Source: an uncultured Tateyamaria sp.
Lineage (GTDB): Bacteria > Pseudomonadota > Alphaproteobacteria > Rhodobacterales > Rhodobacteraceae
DNA: 64,000 nt
Assembly (NCBI RefSeq): GCF_947496075.1
Contig: NZ_CANMBJ010000008.1
Span: 1 to 64,000, forward strand
Direction: 5' to 3'
The notes under the pieces were generated by a model. It had not been told where the DNA came from and ran no database searches. It worked only from the letters and a program-made list of their open reading frames with translations. Below, piece by piece: positions 42,695-51,979 of this stretch; within the stretch, counting starts at the first letter, position 1; every line of letters begins with the position of its first letter. The translations under genes and the position numbers were made by a program.

Positions 42695-44634
42695 TCGCGC
42701 CGCTTTGACAGGTAGTCGTCCGTGGTGCGCACGCGGGGGCGTTCGCCGCCTTGAAACGGGTTGTCGGTCGAATGGAACTGGGTCGTGACCCGGCAATTGT
42801 CGCACATCTGGATCATGCGCAGCTTGTCGCCCGAGAACATGGCGTGATCCTTGAGCTTGTCGGTGATCCGGTCGATGGCCGACTTTGAGCCAAAGAGCGC
42901 GCCGCATTCGATGCAGGGGAAGGGCTCTTCCTCGTTCAACACCTCTTGGCGCAAGGCTGCGTCGGTGAGGTCCAGTCGCGGTTCATAGGTGATCGCGTCC
43001 TCGGGACAGATATTGGCGCAGAGGCCACATTGCAGACAGGCGTCTTCCTGGAACCTGAGCTGTGGTTTGTCCGAGTTGTCGCCAAGCGCGCCGGAGGGGC
43101 AGAGCGACACGCAGGACAGGCAGAGGGTGCAGGAATCCGTATCGACCAGTACCGCCCCGTAAGGCGCGCCATCCTGCAGTGCGATGCTGTCGGTGTCGGG
43201 GTGCAAAGCCTTGGCTGCTTGCCGTGTGATCTGCCGCCGTGTGCCCATGGGCCGCACGGGCGTGGCGACGGGGGCAGGAGCCTCGGCCCCATGAAGTGCG
43301 TCGCTCATCGCATCGGGGTCGGGGGTGTCGAGCAGCGCGGCCTTTCCTTCGCCGGCGATGGCATTGGTCAGGGCAATTTGTGTCTCCAATGCGGGGATAT
43401 CCGCCTTGGGGCCTGGCAAGAGCGTGACGCTGGCAAAACCGGCAGCTAGGGCCGCAACAGCTTCGGCATGGCCAAACGCACCAATAGCCGCCATCTCAAG
43501 CGGAACCACGTCGGCTGGCAATCCACGGCCATGGCGGGCAGAGAGGCGGACCATTTCGGCGCCGTGGTCATCGTGGACCAGCAGGCGCGGGGCGGTGCCG
43601 CCAGCGTCGAGGAACGCCTTGGCCATGGTCTGCACGCGCCGCATGGTCCGATCGACGGCTGGCGCGTCGTAGGTGATCGCCCCGGACGGGCAGGCGGCGG
43701 AACACGCCCCGCAGCCCGCGCAGATCATCGGGTCGATGGCGACATGTTCGCCCGCAGACGTAATCGCTCCGGTCGGGCAGAGGTCGAGACAGTTGGTGCA
43801 CCCCGTCTGCTCGGCGCGGGAATGGGCGCAGAGCAGCGGGGTTGTCTTGACGTAGAGCGTCTTTTCGAACGTGCCGGTGAGATGCGAGGCGGCCATGATG
43901 GCTGCGGCCACGCCGGGGGCGTGGGTCGGTTCGGCCCGCAAGTACCCATCACGTTTTTCATGGGCCGGAAACAGGGGGGTGTCGGCGCGCAAATCCAGGA
44001 TGACATCGCATTGCGACACGGCGCCGTCGCGCGGATCGGTCAGGGTGAAGGCTCCGCGCCCGCCCGGTTCGATCTGCTGCAGGGCGTCGATCACCACTTC
44101 GAACTGGGCAAAGGCCCCTGAGGCGCGGCGCAGCTTGCCCACCACCACGTCATAGGCGCGGGTGTCGGGAATATCGGCCGAGTCGGACAGCAGAACGGTG
44201 ACGCCCAGATGGTCCTTGAGTTGCTCAGCGGCATCCAGCGCGACGGCGGATGGCCCAAGGATCAGGCACAGCCCCTCGCTGACCACATCCAGCGTTTTTT
44301 CCGGCTCGGCGGGCAGCATGGCGTCGGCGATGAGTGCGGACATTTTGGGCAGTTTCGGGGCGGTATCGTCGCTCCATCCGGCACGGTCACGTAGATCCAG
44401 AACGGGCGGGGCAGGGCGGTCCAACCCCTCTGCCAGCTCCTCGAAAACACGGGCTTCCTGGGTACAACAAAAAACTACATCCGGGTCCGAAAGGGCGGCT
44501 TCGGCCTGGGCCAACTGGGTGGTGCAGAGGGCCGAACACGGTGGGCGCACGTCCAAACCCGTGGCATCGGACAGCCCCTTGGTATCGATGGTCTGGGTGC
44601 CCAAACAATCGCATGTTATCAAAGATTTGACCAC
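42688..44634 (-). CDS. Multi-cluster 4Fe-4S protein of the formate dehydrogenase locus
   Basis: This 648-residue cytoplasmic protein carries at least four ferredoxin-type motifs: CTNCLDLCP, CAGCGACSAACP, CTLCLSCVSLCP and CLQCGLCANICP. Near the C-terminus are CIECGALFG and QMCDNCR. The N-terminus (VKSLITCDCLGTQTID) starts at GTG 44634, eight bases after a GGGAGG site. A longer frame to 44721 has no support. Related proteins occur beside formate dehydrogenase genes in alphaproteobacteria, and a role in electron transfer or cluster and cofactor delivery during assembly is likely but unproven. Confidence 0.85.
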   Translation of the reverse strand: MVKSLITCDCLGTQTIDTKGLSDATGLDVRPPCSALCTTQLAQAEAALSDPDVVFCCTQEARVFEELAEGLDRPAPPVLDLRDRAGWSDDTAPKLPKMSALIADAMLPAEPEKTLDVVSEGLCLILGPSAVALDAAEQLKDHLGVTVLLSDSADIPDTRAYDVVVGKLRRASGAFAQFEVVIDALQQIEPGGRGAFTLTDPRDGAVSQCDVILDLRADTPLFPAHEKRDGYLRAEPTHAPGVAAAIMAASHLTGTFEKTLYVKTTPLLCAHSRAEQTGCTNCLDLCPTGAITSAGEHVAIDPMICAGCGACSAACPSGAITYDAPAVDRTMRRVQTMAKAFLDAGGTAPRLLVHDDHGAEMVRLSARHGRGLPADVVPLEMAAIGAFGHAEAVAALAAGFASVTLLPGPKADIPALETQIALTNAIAGEGKAALLDTPDPDAMSDALHGAEAPAPVATPVRPMGTRRQITRQAAKALHPDTDSIALQDGAPYGAVLVDTDSCTLCLSCVSLCPSGALGDNSDKPQLRFQEDACLQCGLCANICPEDAITYEPRLDLTDAALRQEVLNEEEPFPCIECGALFGSKSAIDRITDKLKDHAMFSGDKLRMIQMCDNCRVTTQFHSTDNPFQGGERPRVRTTDDYLSKRRDH

Positions 44635-44965
44635 GTATTCCTCCCTTGCGGCAGGGCTGATTTTCGGCCCCTGTCCACATGCGTCCCGGCGCCAGCCTAG
44701 ACTTGATTCGTGGTGCTTCACAAACCGTTTTCAAGCAATCGCACCATGCGGAAGGGCATGGAAAACGGCGAAGTGATTCGCGTTTCGGTACACCATCGTA
44801 TTCCCGAGCGAAACGCTCGAATTAGACATTTAGTCCCTTTGACGCGGCATCCCTTGGACAGGCTGGCCAAACTGCCTTTGCGTCAATGCGATACGGGAAA
44901 TCCTGCATAAGACACTTCTCGGATGAATTTTTTGGCAGTTTGATGATGGCAAGGGAGGACATAGG
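44635..44965. promoter_or_regulatory. Divergent promoter region of the formate dehydrogenase genes
   Basis: These 331 bp lie between the oppositely read poly-ferredoxin and DUF3305 genes. A hairpin CGAGCG-AAA-CGCTCG sits at 44805-44819, close in style to the AAA-loop hairpin at 39430. I see no convincing reading frame and could not define promoter hexamers. Confidence 0.45.
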
Positions 44966-45529
44966 GTGATCCGAAACCCCGACCAGTACCGAACCATGCC
45001 TTTGGGCGTCGTTTTGCGACGGCTGCCGGGTGTGACACGCTGGGCCTCTTACAGCTGGAAAGCCGTAGCCGTTTTGCCGGGCGCCGGATCCGCCGATTGG
45101 CAGGAGTTGCGCCGAGAAGGGGAAGCGGTTGAGTACCATGCCGCCACGCTGCTGTTGGAGTTGCACGGTGCAGAGACCGAGGCGTATCTGCATGGACTGT
45201 CGGCAGCGGAGCCTGCCATTTATGTGGTGATGCGGGAGTGTCCGGGGGATCAGCCGCTTGAAGTCGTGCTTGTCACCGCGTCGCCTTATGAGGCGCAGGA
45301 TTACACCGACAGCGGCGAAGAGATTGTCGAGAAGGTACCAATGCCCGCGGGTCTGATGGCGTGGGTGCAGGGCTTTGTCACCGACTTCCACCAGGACGAA
45401 GCGTTCGTCAAACGCAAGCGTGACAAGACGCGCACGGACCTGACGCAGGACGGTATTGGCGATCCGCGCATTGCAACCGCGGCGGACATCTATGCCTCGC
45501 CCGCGCGGCAGCGGAGGCGGGTGCATTGA
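44966..45529 (+). CDS. DUF3305 protein, formate dehydrogenase accessory
   Basis: The 187-residue protein starts at GTG after GGGAGG. MPLGVVLRRLPGVTRWASY, PGAGSADW and LVTASPYEAQDYTDSGEEIV match the DUF3305 family, which nearly always sits beside DUF3306 and formate dehydrogenase genes. There is no signal peptide. It overlaps DUF3306 by 4 bp. The molecular role is unknown; assembly or quality control of the enzyme is a fair guess. Confidence 0.85.
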   Translation: MIRNPDQYRTMPLGVVLRRLPGVTRWASYSWKAVAVLPGAGSADWQELRREGEAVEYHAATLLLELHGAETEAYLHGLSAAEPAIYVVMRECPGDQPLEVVLVTASPYEAQDYTDSGEEIVEKVPMPAGLMAWVQGFVTDFHQDEAFVKRKRDKTRTDLTQDGIGDPRIATAADIYASPARQRRRVH

Positions 45530-46089
45530 GTTCGGGTCGTGATTTCTGGTCCCGGCGGCGTGCCGAGGTTGAGGCCGAAGAGCAGGCGCTTGAAGCGCAT
45601 GTTGTTGAGGCCGAAGTTGCCAAGCTGGAAGAACGGCCGGACGAGGAGATCTTGGCAGAGCTGAACCTGCCAGGGCCAGAGGCGTTAGAGAGCGCGGATG
45701 CGGTGCGTGACTTCCTCAAGGCCGAGTTGCCTCAGCGCCTCAAGACCCGCGCCTTGCGCAGATTGTGGCGGTTGAACCCGCTGCTCGCCAATCTGGATGG
45801 GTTGGTGGACTACGGTGAGGATTACACCGACGCCGCAACGGTCATCGAGAACATGCAGACCGTCTATCAGGTGGGCAAGGGCATGGTGACCGCGTTCATT
45901 GAGGACGAGGAAGACGGGGCGGAGACCGTGGACGAGGTACCTGCCGAAGAAGAGGTCGAAGAGATTGAGGCCGAGGAAGAGGAGGTGCCGCTGATCGCGT
46001 CGGCTCATCCTGTTCCGCTGCCAGATCCGGAACCCGAACCAACCGCAATGCCGCAGCGCCGGATGCGCTTCGCCTTTGATACAGCATAA
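45526..46089 (+). CDS. DUF3306 protein, formate dehydrogenase accessory
   Basis: This 187-residue protein opens with FWSRRRAEVEAEEQALEA and has RLKTRALRRLWRLNPLLANL and GLVDYGEDYTDA, the core of DUF3306. The C-terminal third is very acidic (EEEVEEIEAEEEEV) and probably disordered. It overlaps DUF3305 by 4 bp and TorD by 1 bp, so the three accessory genes are co-translated. The biochemical function is unknown. Confidence 0.85.
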   Translation: MSSGRDFWSRRRAEVEAEEQALEAHVVEAEVAKLEERPDEEILAELNLPGPEALESADAVRDFLKAELPQRLKTRALRRLWRLNPLLANLDGLVDYGEDYTDAATVIENMQTVYQVGKGMVTAFIEDEEDGAETVDEVPAEEEVEEIEAEEEEVPLIASAHPVPLPDPEPEPTAMPQRRMRFAFDTA

Positions 46090-46712
46090 TGGAAGACAAG
46101 ACCGTGACAGCCGCTGAAGACATTCAAATCGCCGACATGGACCGCGCCCGTGCGGACCTTTACAACTTCCTCGGCGCATTGCTGGCCGGACCGCCAGACG
46201 AGATGCTGCTCGCGCAGACGGCTGGGCTGACTGGCGACGATACTGATCTGGGTCAGGCCATCGGCACCTTGTCCAAGCTGGCGCGGGTTACCAAGCCCAA
46301 GGCGGCTGAATCCGAATTCAACAAGCTGTTCATCGGCTTGGGCCGGGGCGAGTTGCTGCCCTTTGCCAGCTACTATCTGACCGGCTTTCTCAATGAAAAG
46401 CCGCTGGCGCTGTTGCGTCAGGACATGGCCACCAAAGGTATGCAGCGGTCTGAGACCGTGTTCGAACCCGAAGACAGCATTGCCAGCCTGATGGAGATGA
46501 TGGCCGCCATGATCGTGGGTCGTTTTGGCACACCTGCGGACATCAATGCGCAAAAGCAGTTCTTCAACAAACATATTGGCCCATGGGCCGGACATTTCTT
46601 TACCGACCTGGAAGAGGCGAAGACATCGGTCTTCTACACACCTGTGGGCACAGTGGGTCGGATTTTCATGTCTGTGGAGGCGGAAGCCTTCCGGATGAGC
46701 GGCGCCGAGTGA
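46089..46712 (+). CDS. TorD-family chaperone for the molybdo/tungsto-enzyme
   Basis: This 207-residue, all-helical protein shows RADLYNFLGALLAGPPDEML and EFNKLFIGLGRGELLPFASYY, hallmarks of TorD/DmsD chaperones. Such proteins bind the Tat leader of the catalytic subunit until the Mo/W cofactor is inserted. The likely client is FdhA, encoded downstream. Confidence 0.88.
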   Translation: MEDKTVTAAEDIQIADMDRARADLYNFLGALLAGPPDEMLLAQTAGLTGDDTDLGQAIGTLSKLARVTKPKAAESEFNKLFIGLGRGELLPFASYYLTGFLNEKPLALLRQDMATKGMQRSETVFEPEDSIASLMEMMAAMIVGRFGTPADINAQKQFFNKHIGPWAGHFFTDLEEAKTSVFYTPVGTVGRIFMSVEAEAFRMSGAE

Positions 46713-46767
46713 TCGGCGTCAGAAGGGGGCGGGCAACTGCCCCACAACATCGAGAGGAGACTTGTCG

Positions 46768-46953
46768 ATGAGCAAGAAAGAAGACGGTGCATCGCGCCGC
46801 GACTTTCTAAAGCTGGCCTCGACCACAGCGCCGATTGCGGCGGTGGCGGTTGCGACCGGTGCGCAGGCAGAGGCGGCGGAGCCGGATCTGACCTCTGAGA
46901 AGATGCAGGATACCGCGCACACGCGCGCGTATTTTGACAGCGCCCGCTTCTGA
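46768..46953 (+). CDS. Small Tat-leader protein of the formate dehydrogenase cluster
   Basis: This 61-residue peptide consists of a twin-arginine signal (ASRRDFLKLASTTAPIAAV) and a short tail with HTRAYFDSARF. It matches the 'formate dehydrogenase region TAT target' type. I start at the ATG at 46768, after GAGAGGA, not the TTG six bases upstream. It may be a small exported subunit or a chaperone decoy. It lies between TorD and fdhA. Confidence 0.85.
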   Translation: MSKKEDGASRRDFLKLASTTAPIAAVAVATGAQAEAAEPDLTSEKMQDTAHTRAYFDSARF

Positions 46954-47129
46954 GCGGCGTGACTTTGCGCGCGCGGTACAGCGCGCGACGGGAGGGAAGG
47001 CCGCGCCCGGGAATAAGCCCGGACGAGGCAGGAGATCAGCGACTGGTTGCGTGACGCCCGACTGCTGAGACCCAAAGGAAGCCAAGCGAGTGACCCGCGC
47101 AGGCGGGAAGCAAGCAAGGGAGATGCAAC
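46954..47129 (+). other. Leader region of fdhA with GC hairpin
   Basis: This 176-bp gap contains a hairpin CGCGCGC/GCGCGCG (46968-46987) and then a purine-rich stretch ending in the fdhA ribosome site (AAGGGAGA). No gene is seen here. Confidence 0.35.
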
Positions 47130-50027
47130 ATGCTTAGGAAAAAGACCAACGGGGTTGCGCGACGCCCCCAGCGGACAAGTATCCTGACTGAAGCGGCGAA
47201 TGCTTCGGTAGACCGGCGTGCGTTCTTACGCGGGTCGGGACTGGTGATCGGGGGCTTGTCGGCAATTGCTGCGACAGGCGGGACTGTCACCCAGGCCAGC
47301 GCTGCCACGGCGGCAGCGGGCAAAGTGGATTTGAAGAAATCGGTGTGCACGCACTGTTCGGTCGGATGTACGGTCGTGGCGGAAGTGCAGGACGGTGTCT
47401 GGACGGGGCAGGAGCCCGGCTGGGACAGCCCGTTCAACCTGGGTGCTCACTGCGCCAAGGGCGCATCGGTCCGCGAGCACGCCCACGGCGAGCGCCGCCT
47501 CAAGTACCCGATGAAGAAAGAAAACGGGGAATGGAAGCGAATCAGCTGGGAGCAGGCGATCGACGAGATCGGCGGCGGCATGATGAACATCCGGGAAGAA
47601 AGCGGCCCGGACAGTGTGTACTGGCTGGGGTCAGCCAAGCACAACAACGAACAGGCGTACCTGTTCCGCAAGTTCGCGGCCTACTGGGGCACGAACAACG
47701 TGGATCACCAGGCGCGTATCTGTCACTCGACCACCGTTGCGGGTGTTGCGAACACATGGGGCTACGGCGCCATGACCAACAGCTACAACGACATCCATAA
47801 CTCCAAGGCGATCTTTATCATCGGCGGCAACCCGGCTGAGGCACACCCCGTGTCCCTGCTGCACCTGCTGCGCGCCAAGGAGCAGAACAACGCCCCTGTC
47901 ATCGTGTGTGACCCGCGCTTTACCCGCACCGCAGCCCATGCGGACGAGTATGTGCGCTTCCGTCCAGGCACTGACGTGGCGCTGGTCTGGGGGATCCTCT
48001 GGCACATCTTCGACAACGGTTGGGAGGATCAGGAATTCATCCGCACCCGCGTCTGGGGCATGGACCAGATCAAGGAAGAAGTGGCCAAGTGGACGCCCGA
48101 GGAAGTTGAGCGTGTCACCGGTGCCCCCGGTTCGCAGCTCAAGCGCGTTGCGCGGACCATGGCCAACAATCGCCCCGGCACAGTGATCTGGTGTATGGGT
48201 GGCACGCAGCACACCAACGGCAACAACAACACCCGTGCTTACTGTGTGCTTCAGCTGGCCCTTGGCAACATGGGCACCAGCGGTGGCGGCACCAACATCT
48301 TCCGCGGCCACGACAACGTGCAGGGTGCCACGGACCTTGGTGTTCTGTCCCACACGCTGCCCGGCTACTACGGCCTGTCGGCAGGTGCATGGGGCCACTG
48401 GGCCCGCGTTTGGGGTGAAGACCCTGAATGGCTGGCTGACCAGTTTGCGACGACCACCGGTGTGGATGGCAAGGAAAAGGCGCTGCAGAACCTCAGCGGT
48501 ATTCCTGTCTCGCGCTGGATCGATGGTGTTCTTGAAGACCCGGACAACATGGACAACCCGAACAAGGTGCGTGCCATGGTTCTTTGGGGCCACGCCCCGA
48601 ACTCGCAGACCCGCATGGTCGAGATGAAGAAGGCGATGGAACAGCTGGATATGCTGGTTGTCATCGACCCCTTCCCGACCGTGTCTGCCGTGCTGCATGA
48701 TCGGACCGACGGGGTGTACCTGTTGCCGGCCACGACGCAGTTCGAAACCCGTGGCTCTGTCACGGCATCGAACCGGTCGCTGCAGTGGCGGGAAAAGATC
48801 ATAGACCCGCTGTTCGAGTCCAAGCCCGATCACGAGATCATCGCGCTGTTCGCACAGAAGTTCGGTTTCCACGACCGCATCTTCCGCAACATCAAGTTGG
48901 AAGAGGACGGCCTGACGCCTGAGCCAGAAGACACGCTGCGCGAGATCAATCGCGGCATGTGGACCATTGGCTATACTGGTCAGTCACCTGAGCGGCTCAA
49001 GAAGCACATGGCAAACCAGCACACGTTCGATCGGACGACGCTGCAGGCCATTGGTGGTCCGGCAGATGGCGACTATTATGGTCTGCCATGGCCCAGCTGG
49101 GGCACGGCTGAGATGAACCACCCGGGTACGCCGAACCTGTATGATATGTCCAAGCCTGTGGCTGAAGGTGGTCTGACCTTCCGCGCGCGCTTTGGCGTCG
49201 AACGGGACGGTGACAACCTGCTGGCCGAAGGGGTCTATAGCGTCGGGTCGGAGATTCAGGATGGTTATCCTGAGTTCACGATGCAGATGCTTATGGACCT
49301 TGGCTGGGACGGTGATCTGACGGACGATGAACGCGCTGCGATTGATGCGGTCGCGGGTCCCGAAACCAACTGGAAGACCGATCTTTCGGGCGGCATCCAG
49401 CGGGTGGCGATCAAGCATGGCTGTGCGCCCTTCGGGAACGCCAAGGCCCGCGCGGTCGTCTGGACCTTCCCCGATCCGATCCCGGTGCACCGCGAGCCGC
49501 TGTATACCAACCGCAGGGATCTTGTTGCGGATTATCCGACATACGAGGACCGTCACGCCTACCGGCTGCCGACCTTGTATGCCTCGATCCAGAAACAGGA
49601 CTTTTCGAAGGACTACCCGATCATCCTCACATCCGGCCGACTGGTCGAATACGAGGGCGGCGGGGACGAGACCCGTTCGAACCCGTGGCTGGCCGAGTTG
49701 CAGCAGGACATGTTTGTCGAGATCAACCCGCGCGACGCCAACAATCTGGGCGTGCGGGACGGCAGTCAGGTCTGGGTCGAAGGACCCGAAGGCGGCAAGG
49801 TCAAGGTTATGGCGATGGTCACCAACCGGGTGGGCGAAGGCGTGGCCTTCATGCCCTTCCACTTTGGCGGTCATTTCCAGGGTGAGGATCAACGCTCGAA
49901 ATATCCCGAGGGCGCCGATCCATACGTGTTGGGCGAAAGCACCAACACCGCCCAGACCTATGGCTATGATTCAGTAACCCAGATGCAGGAGACCAAAGCG
50001 ACTCTCTGCAAAATCTGGACAGCGTAA
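47130..50027 (+). CDS. fdhA: Periplasmic formate dehydrogenase, catalytic subunit
   Basis: This 965-residue bis-MGD enzyme oxidises formate to CO2. It has a long N-terminus with a Tat signal (DRRAFLRGSGLVIGG). A 4Fe-4S site VCTHCSVGCTVV is completed by AHCAKG. ARICHSTTVAGVANT places Cys, rather than selenocysteine, at the metal-ligand position. Domains continue to the C-terminal dinucleotide-binding region (ILTSGRLVEYEGGGDETRSN). With FdhB and FdhC it forms a membrane-linked periplasmic complex passing electrons towards the respiratory chain. The nearby tungstate transporter suggests it can use W. Confidence 0.95.
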   Translation: MLRKKTNGVARRPQRTSILTEAANASVDRRAFLRGSGLVIGGLSAIAATGGTVTQASAATAAAGKVDLKKSVCTHCSVGCTVVAEVQDGVWTGQEPGWDSPFNLGAHCAKGASVREHAHGERRLKYPMKKENGEWKRISWEQAIDEIGGGMMNIREESGPDSVYWLGSAKHNNEQAYLFRKFAAYWGTNNVDHQARICHSTTVAGVANTWGYGAMTNSYNDIHNSKAIFIIGGNPAEAHPVSLLHLLRAKEQNNAPVIVCDPRFTRTAAHADEYVRFRPGTDVALVWGILWHIFDNGWEDQEFIRTRVWGMDQIKEEVAKWTPEEVERVTGAPGSQLKRVARTMANNRPGTVIWCMGGTQHTNGNNNTRAYCVLQLALGNMGTSGGGTNIFRGHDNVQGATDLGVLSHTLPGYYGLSAGAWGHWARVWGEDPEWLADQFATTTGVDGKEKALQNLSGIPVSRWIDGVLEDPDNMDNPNKVRAMVLWGHAPNSQTRMVEMKKAMEQLDMLVVIDPFPTVSAVLHDRTDGVYLLPATTQFETRGSVTASNRSLQWREKIIDPLFESKPDHEIIALFAQKFGFHDRIFRNIKLEEDGLTPEPEDTLREINRGMWTIGYTGQSPERLKKHMANQHTFDRTTLQAIGGPADGDYYGLPWPSWGTAEMNHPGTPNLYDMSKPVAEGGLTFRARFGVERDGDNLLAEGVYSVGSEIQDGYPEFTMQMLMDLGWDGDLTDDERAAIDAVAGPETNWKTDLSGGIQRVAIKHGCAPFGNAKARAVVWTFPDPIPVHREPLYTNRRDLVADYPTYEDRHAYRLPTLYASIQKQDFSKDYPIILTSGRLVEYEGGGDETRSNPWLAELQQDMFVEINPRDANNLGVRDGSQVWVEGPEGGKVKVMAMVTNRVGEGVAFMPFHFGGHFQGEDQRSKYPEGADPYVLGESTNTAQTYGYDSVTQMQETKATLCKIWTA

Positions 50028-50039
50028 GGAGGAAACGAC

Positions 50040-50648
50040 ATGGCATTAGGAGGACAGGCGAGAGCCAAGTTCCTATGCGACGCCGAGCGCTGCATTGAAT
50101 GCAACGCCTGCGTCACGGCTTGTAAGAACGAGCATGAAGTGCCCTGGGGCATCAACCGCCGCCGCGTGGTGACCATCAACGATGGTGATCCCGGTGAACG
50201 GTCGATTTCCGTGGCCTGCATGCACTGTTCCGATGCACCTTGTATGGCGGTCTGCCCTGTGGACTGCTTTTACCAGAACGAGGAAGGTGTGGTTCTGCAC
50301 TCCAAGGACCTCTGCATCGGGTGTGGCTATTGCTTCTACGCGTGCCCCTTCGGCGCGCCGCAATTCCCGCAGGCTGGCAACTTTGGCTCACGCGGAAAGA
50401 TGGACAAATGTACATTCTGCGCCGGTGGGCCCGAGGAAACCCACTCGACCGCGGAGTTCGCCAAGTACGGCCGCAACCGGATCGCAGAGGGCAAGCTGCC
50501 CATCTGCGCCGAGATGTGTTCTACCAAGGCGCTCTTGGCCGGGGATGGCGACGTGGTGTCGGCCATCTACCGCGAACGCGTCGTGGCGCGCGGTTTCGGC
50601 TCAGGTGCTTGGGGTTGGGGTTCAGCCTACGGTCGTCAGGACGGCTGA
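50040..50648 (+). CDS. fdhB: Formate dehydrogenase iron-sulfur subunit
   Basis: This 202-residue protein has four ferredoxin-like Cys groups: RCIECNACVTACKNEH, CMHCSDAPCMAVCP, CIGCGYCFYACPFG, and a split CTFC with CAEMC. They are expected to hold four 4Fe-4S clusters in a wire from FdhA to FdhC. It has no C-terminal membrane helix, unlike FdnH. It lies 12 bp after fdhA. Confidence 0.93.
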   Translation: MALGGQARAKFLCDAERCIECNACVTACKNEHEVPWGINRRRVVTINDGDPGERSISVACMHCSDAPCMAVCPVDCFYQNEEGVVLHSKDLCIGCGYCFYACPFGAPQFPQAGNFGSRGKMDKCTFCAGGPEETHSTAEFAKYGRNRIAEGKLPICAEMCSTKALLAGDGDVVSAIYRERVVARGFGSGAWGWGSAYGRQDG

Positions 50649-50665
50649 TCCACATCGACAAGACG

Positions 50666-50692
50666 GAAGGCGCGATACGCAATCGCGCCTTC
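50666..50692 (+). terminator. Strong hairpin between fdhB and fdhC
   Basis: GAAGGCGCGAT and ATCGCGCCTTC pair over ACGCA in an 11-bp perfect stem. No T-run follows. It may shield the fdhAB message or reduce read-through into fdhC, giving unequal subunit expression. Confidence 0.5.
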
Positions 50693-50791
50693 TGATTCCG
50701 GGTGCGGATTTCTAAAATCTGCCCTGAAACTTACAAAGTTTCCGTTCCGTTTTCTTTCGAGGAAGACGGTTCCTTGCACCAATCGAGGACG

Positions 50792-51979
50792 ATGATGCGA
50801 ACCCTTCTGATTGCGATTACAGCATTGTTTTTGGCTCTGCCCGCCATGGCACAGGACACGGCCCCAACGCCGGACCGGTCCGCCACGGGTGGGGCGCAGA
50901 CGCTTGAAGACATCATGGCCCGTCAGCGCGGAGAAGAGGTTGCACCCAAGACCGGGGATGCTGCCGGAAACGCGCGCGACCTGACGGGCCAGCTTGGCAC
51001 ATTGGGTGGCGCGTCTGATCCTGACCTGTGGCGTGCGCTACGCTATGGATCGGCAGACATTACGGTGTCTGCAGGGGGGGAGGTTGCAACCGTCCTTGTG
51101 CAGGATGGTGGCATGGCGTGGCTGGAGTTCCGCAAGGGACCGCTGGCCAAATACGGTGGCTATCTGCTTTTGGGCACCATCGCGCTGTTGATCGTGTTCT
51201 TTGTCCTGCGGGGTCGCATCAGGCTGGACTATGAAAAGACTGGGCACACCGTCACCCGCTTTAAGACCTTCGAGCGTGCGGCTCACTGGCTTTTGGCCGG
51301 ATCGTTCATCCTGCTGGGCATCACCGGTTTGCTGACCCTGTTTGGTCGGATGTTCATCGCGCCGTATATCTCGAAAGAGTTCAATGCGACCCTGCTGATG
51401 GCGTCCAAATACATTCACAACAATGTCGCGTGGGCCTTTATCGTGGCGCTGGTGGCGGTATTCGTCATGTGGGTCTGGCACAACATTCCGAACCGCACCG
51501 ACATCACGTGGTTTGCACAAGCGGGCGGTATCGTGGGGTCCAAGCACCCGCCGGCCAAGAAGTTCAACGGCGGTCAAAAAATCATCTTCTGGTCTGTGAT
51601 CCTGTTGGGCGGCTCAATCTCGCTGTCGGGGGTTTCGCTGCTATTCCCCTTTGACTTCCCGATGTTCATGAAGACCTTTGACCTGATGCGCAGTGTCGGG
51701 ATCGAGAGCTTGCCCATCTATGGTCCGTTGCCCACGGCAATGGCCCCGCATGAAGAGATGCAATACGCCCAAGCCTGGCACGCCATCGTTGCTTTTGTTC
51801 TGATGGCGATCATCATTGCCCACATCTATATCGGCTCGGTGGGTATGGAGGGCGCTTATGACGCGATGGGATCGGGCGAAGTGGACGAAGCGTGGGCCCG
51901 GCAGCACCATTCGCTGTGGCTGGAGGAGCTGGAGGCAAAAGGCAAGGCGGCCCCCAAAGATGCGACGCCTGCTGAGTAG
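50792..51979 (+). CDS. fdhC: Formate dehydrogenase cytochrome b subunit
   Basis: A signal peptide (MMRTLLIAITALFLALPAMAQ) precedes an unusually long exported N-terminal domain (to about residue 115). Four to five membrane helices follow with heme-ligand His candidates (RAAHWLLAGSFILLG, YIHNNVAWAF, QAWHAIVAFVLM, IIIAHIYIGSVG). It anchors the dehydrogenase and passes electrons to quinone. The start at 50792 follows GAGGA, and a longer frame to 50702 would hide the signal. It overlaps the WD40-cytochrome gene by 20 bp. Confidence 0.9.
   Translation: MMRTLLIAITALFLALPAMAQDTAPTPDRSATGGAQTLEDIMARQRGEEVAPKTGDAAGNARDLTGQLGTLGGASDPDLWRALRYGSADITVSAGGEVATVLVQDGGMAWLEFRKGPLAKYGGYLLLGTIALLIVFFVLRGRIRLDYEKTGHTVTRFKTFERAAHWLLAGSFILLGITGLLTLFGRMFIAPYISKEFNATLLMASKYIHNNVAWAFIVALVAVFVMWVWHNIPNRTDITWFAQAGGIVGSKHPPAKKFNGGQKIIFWSVILLGGSISLSGVSLLFPFDFPMFMKTFDLMRSVGIESLPIYGPLPTAMAPHEEMQYAQAWHAIVAFVLMAIIIAHIYIGSVGMEGAYDAMGSGEVDEAWARQHHSLWLEELEAKGKAAPKDATPAE

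Noticed and set aside
47700-47800. Selenocysteine in formate dehydrogenase
   Set aside because: The ligand codon encodes Cys (ARICHS) and the reading frame has no internal TGA.
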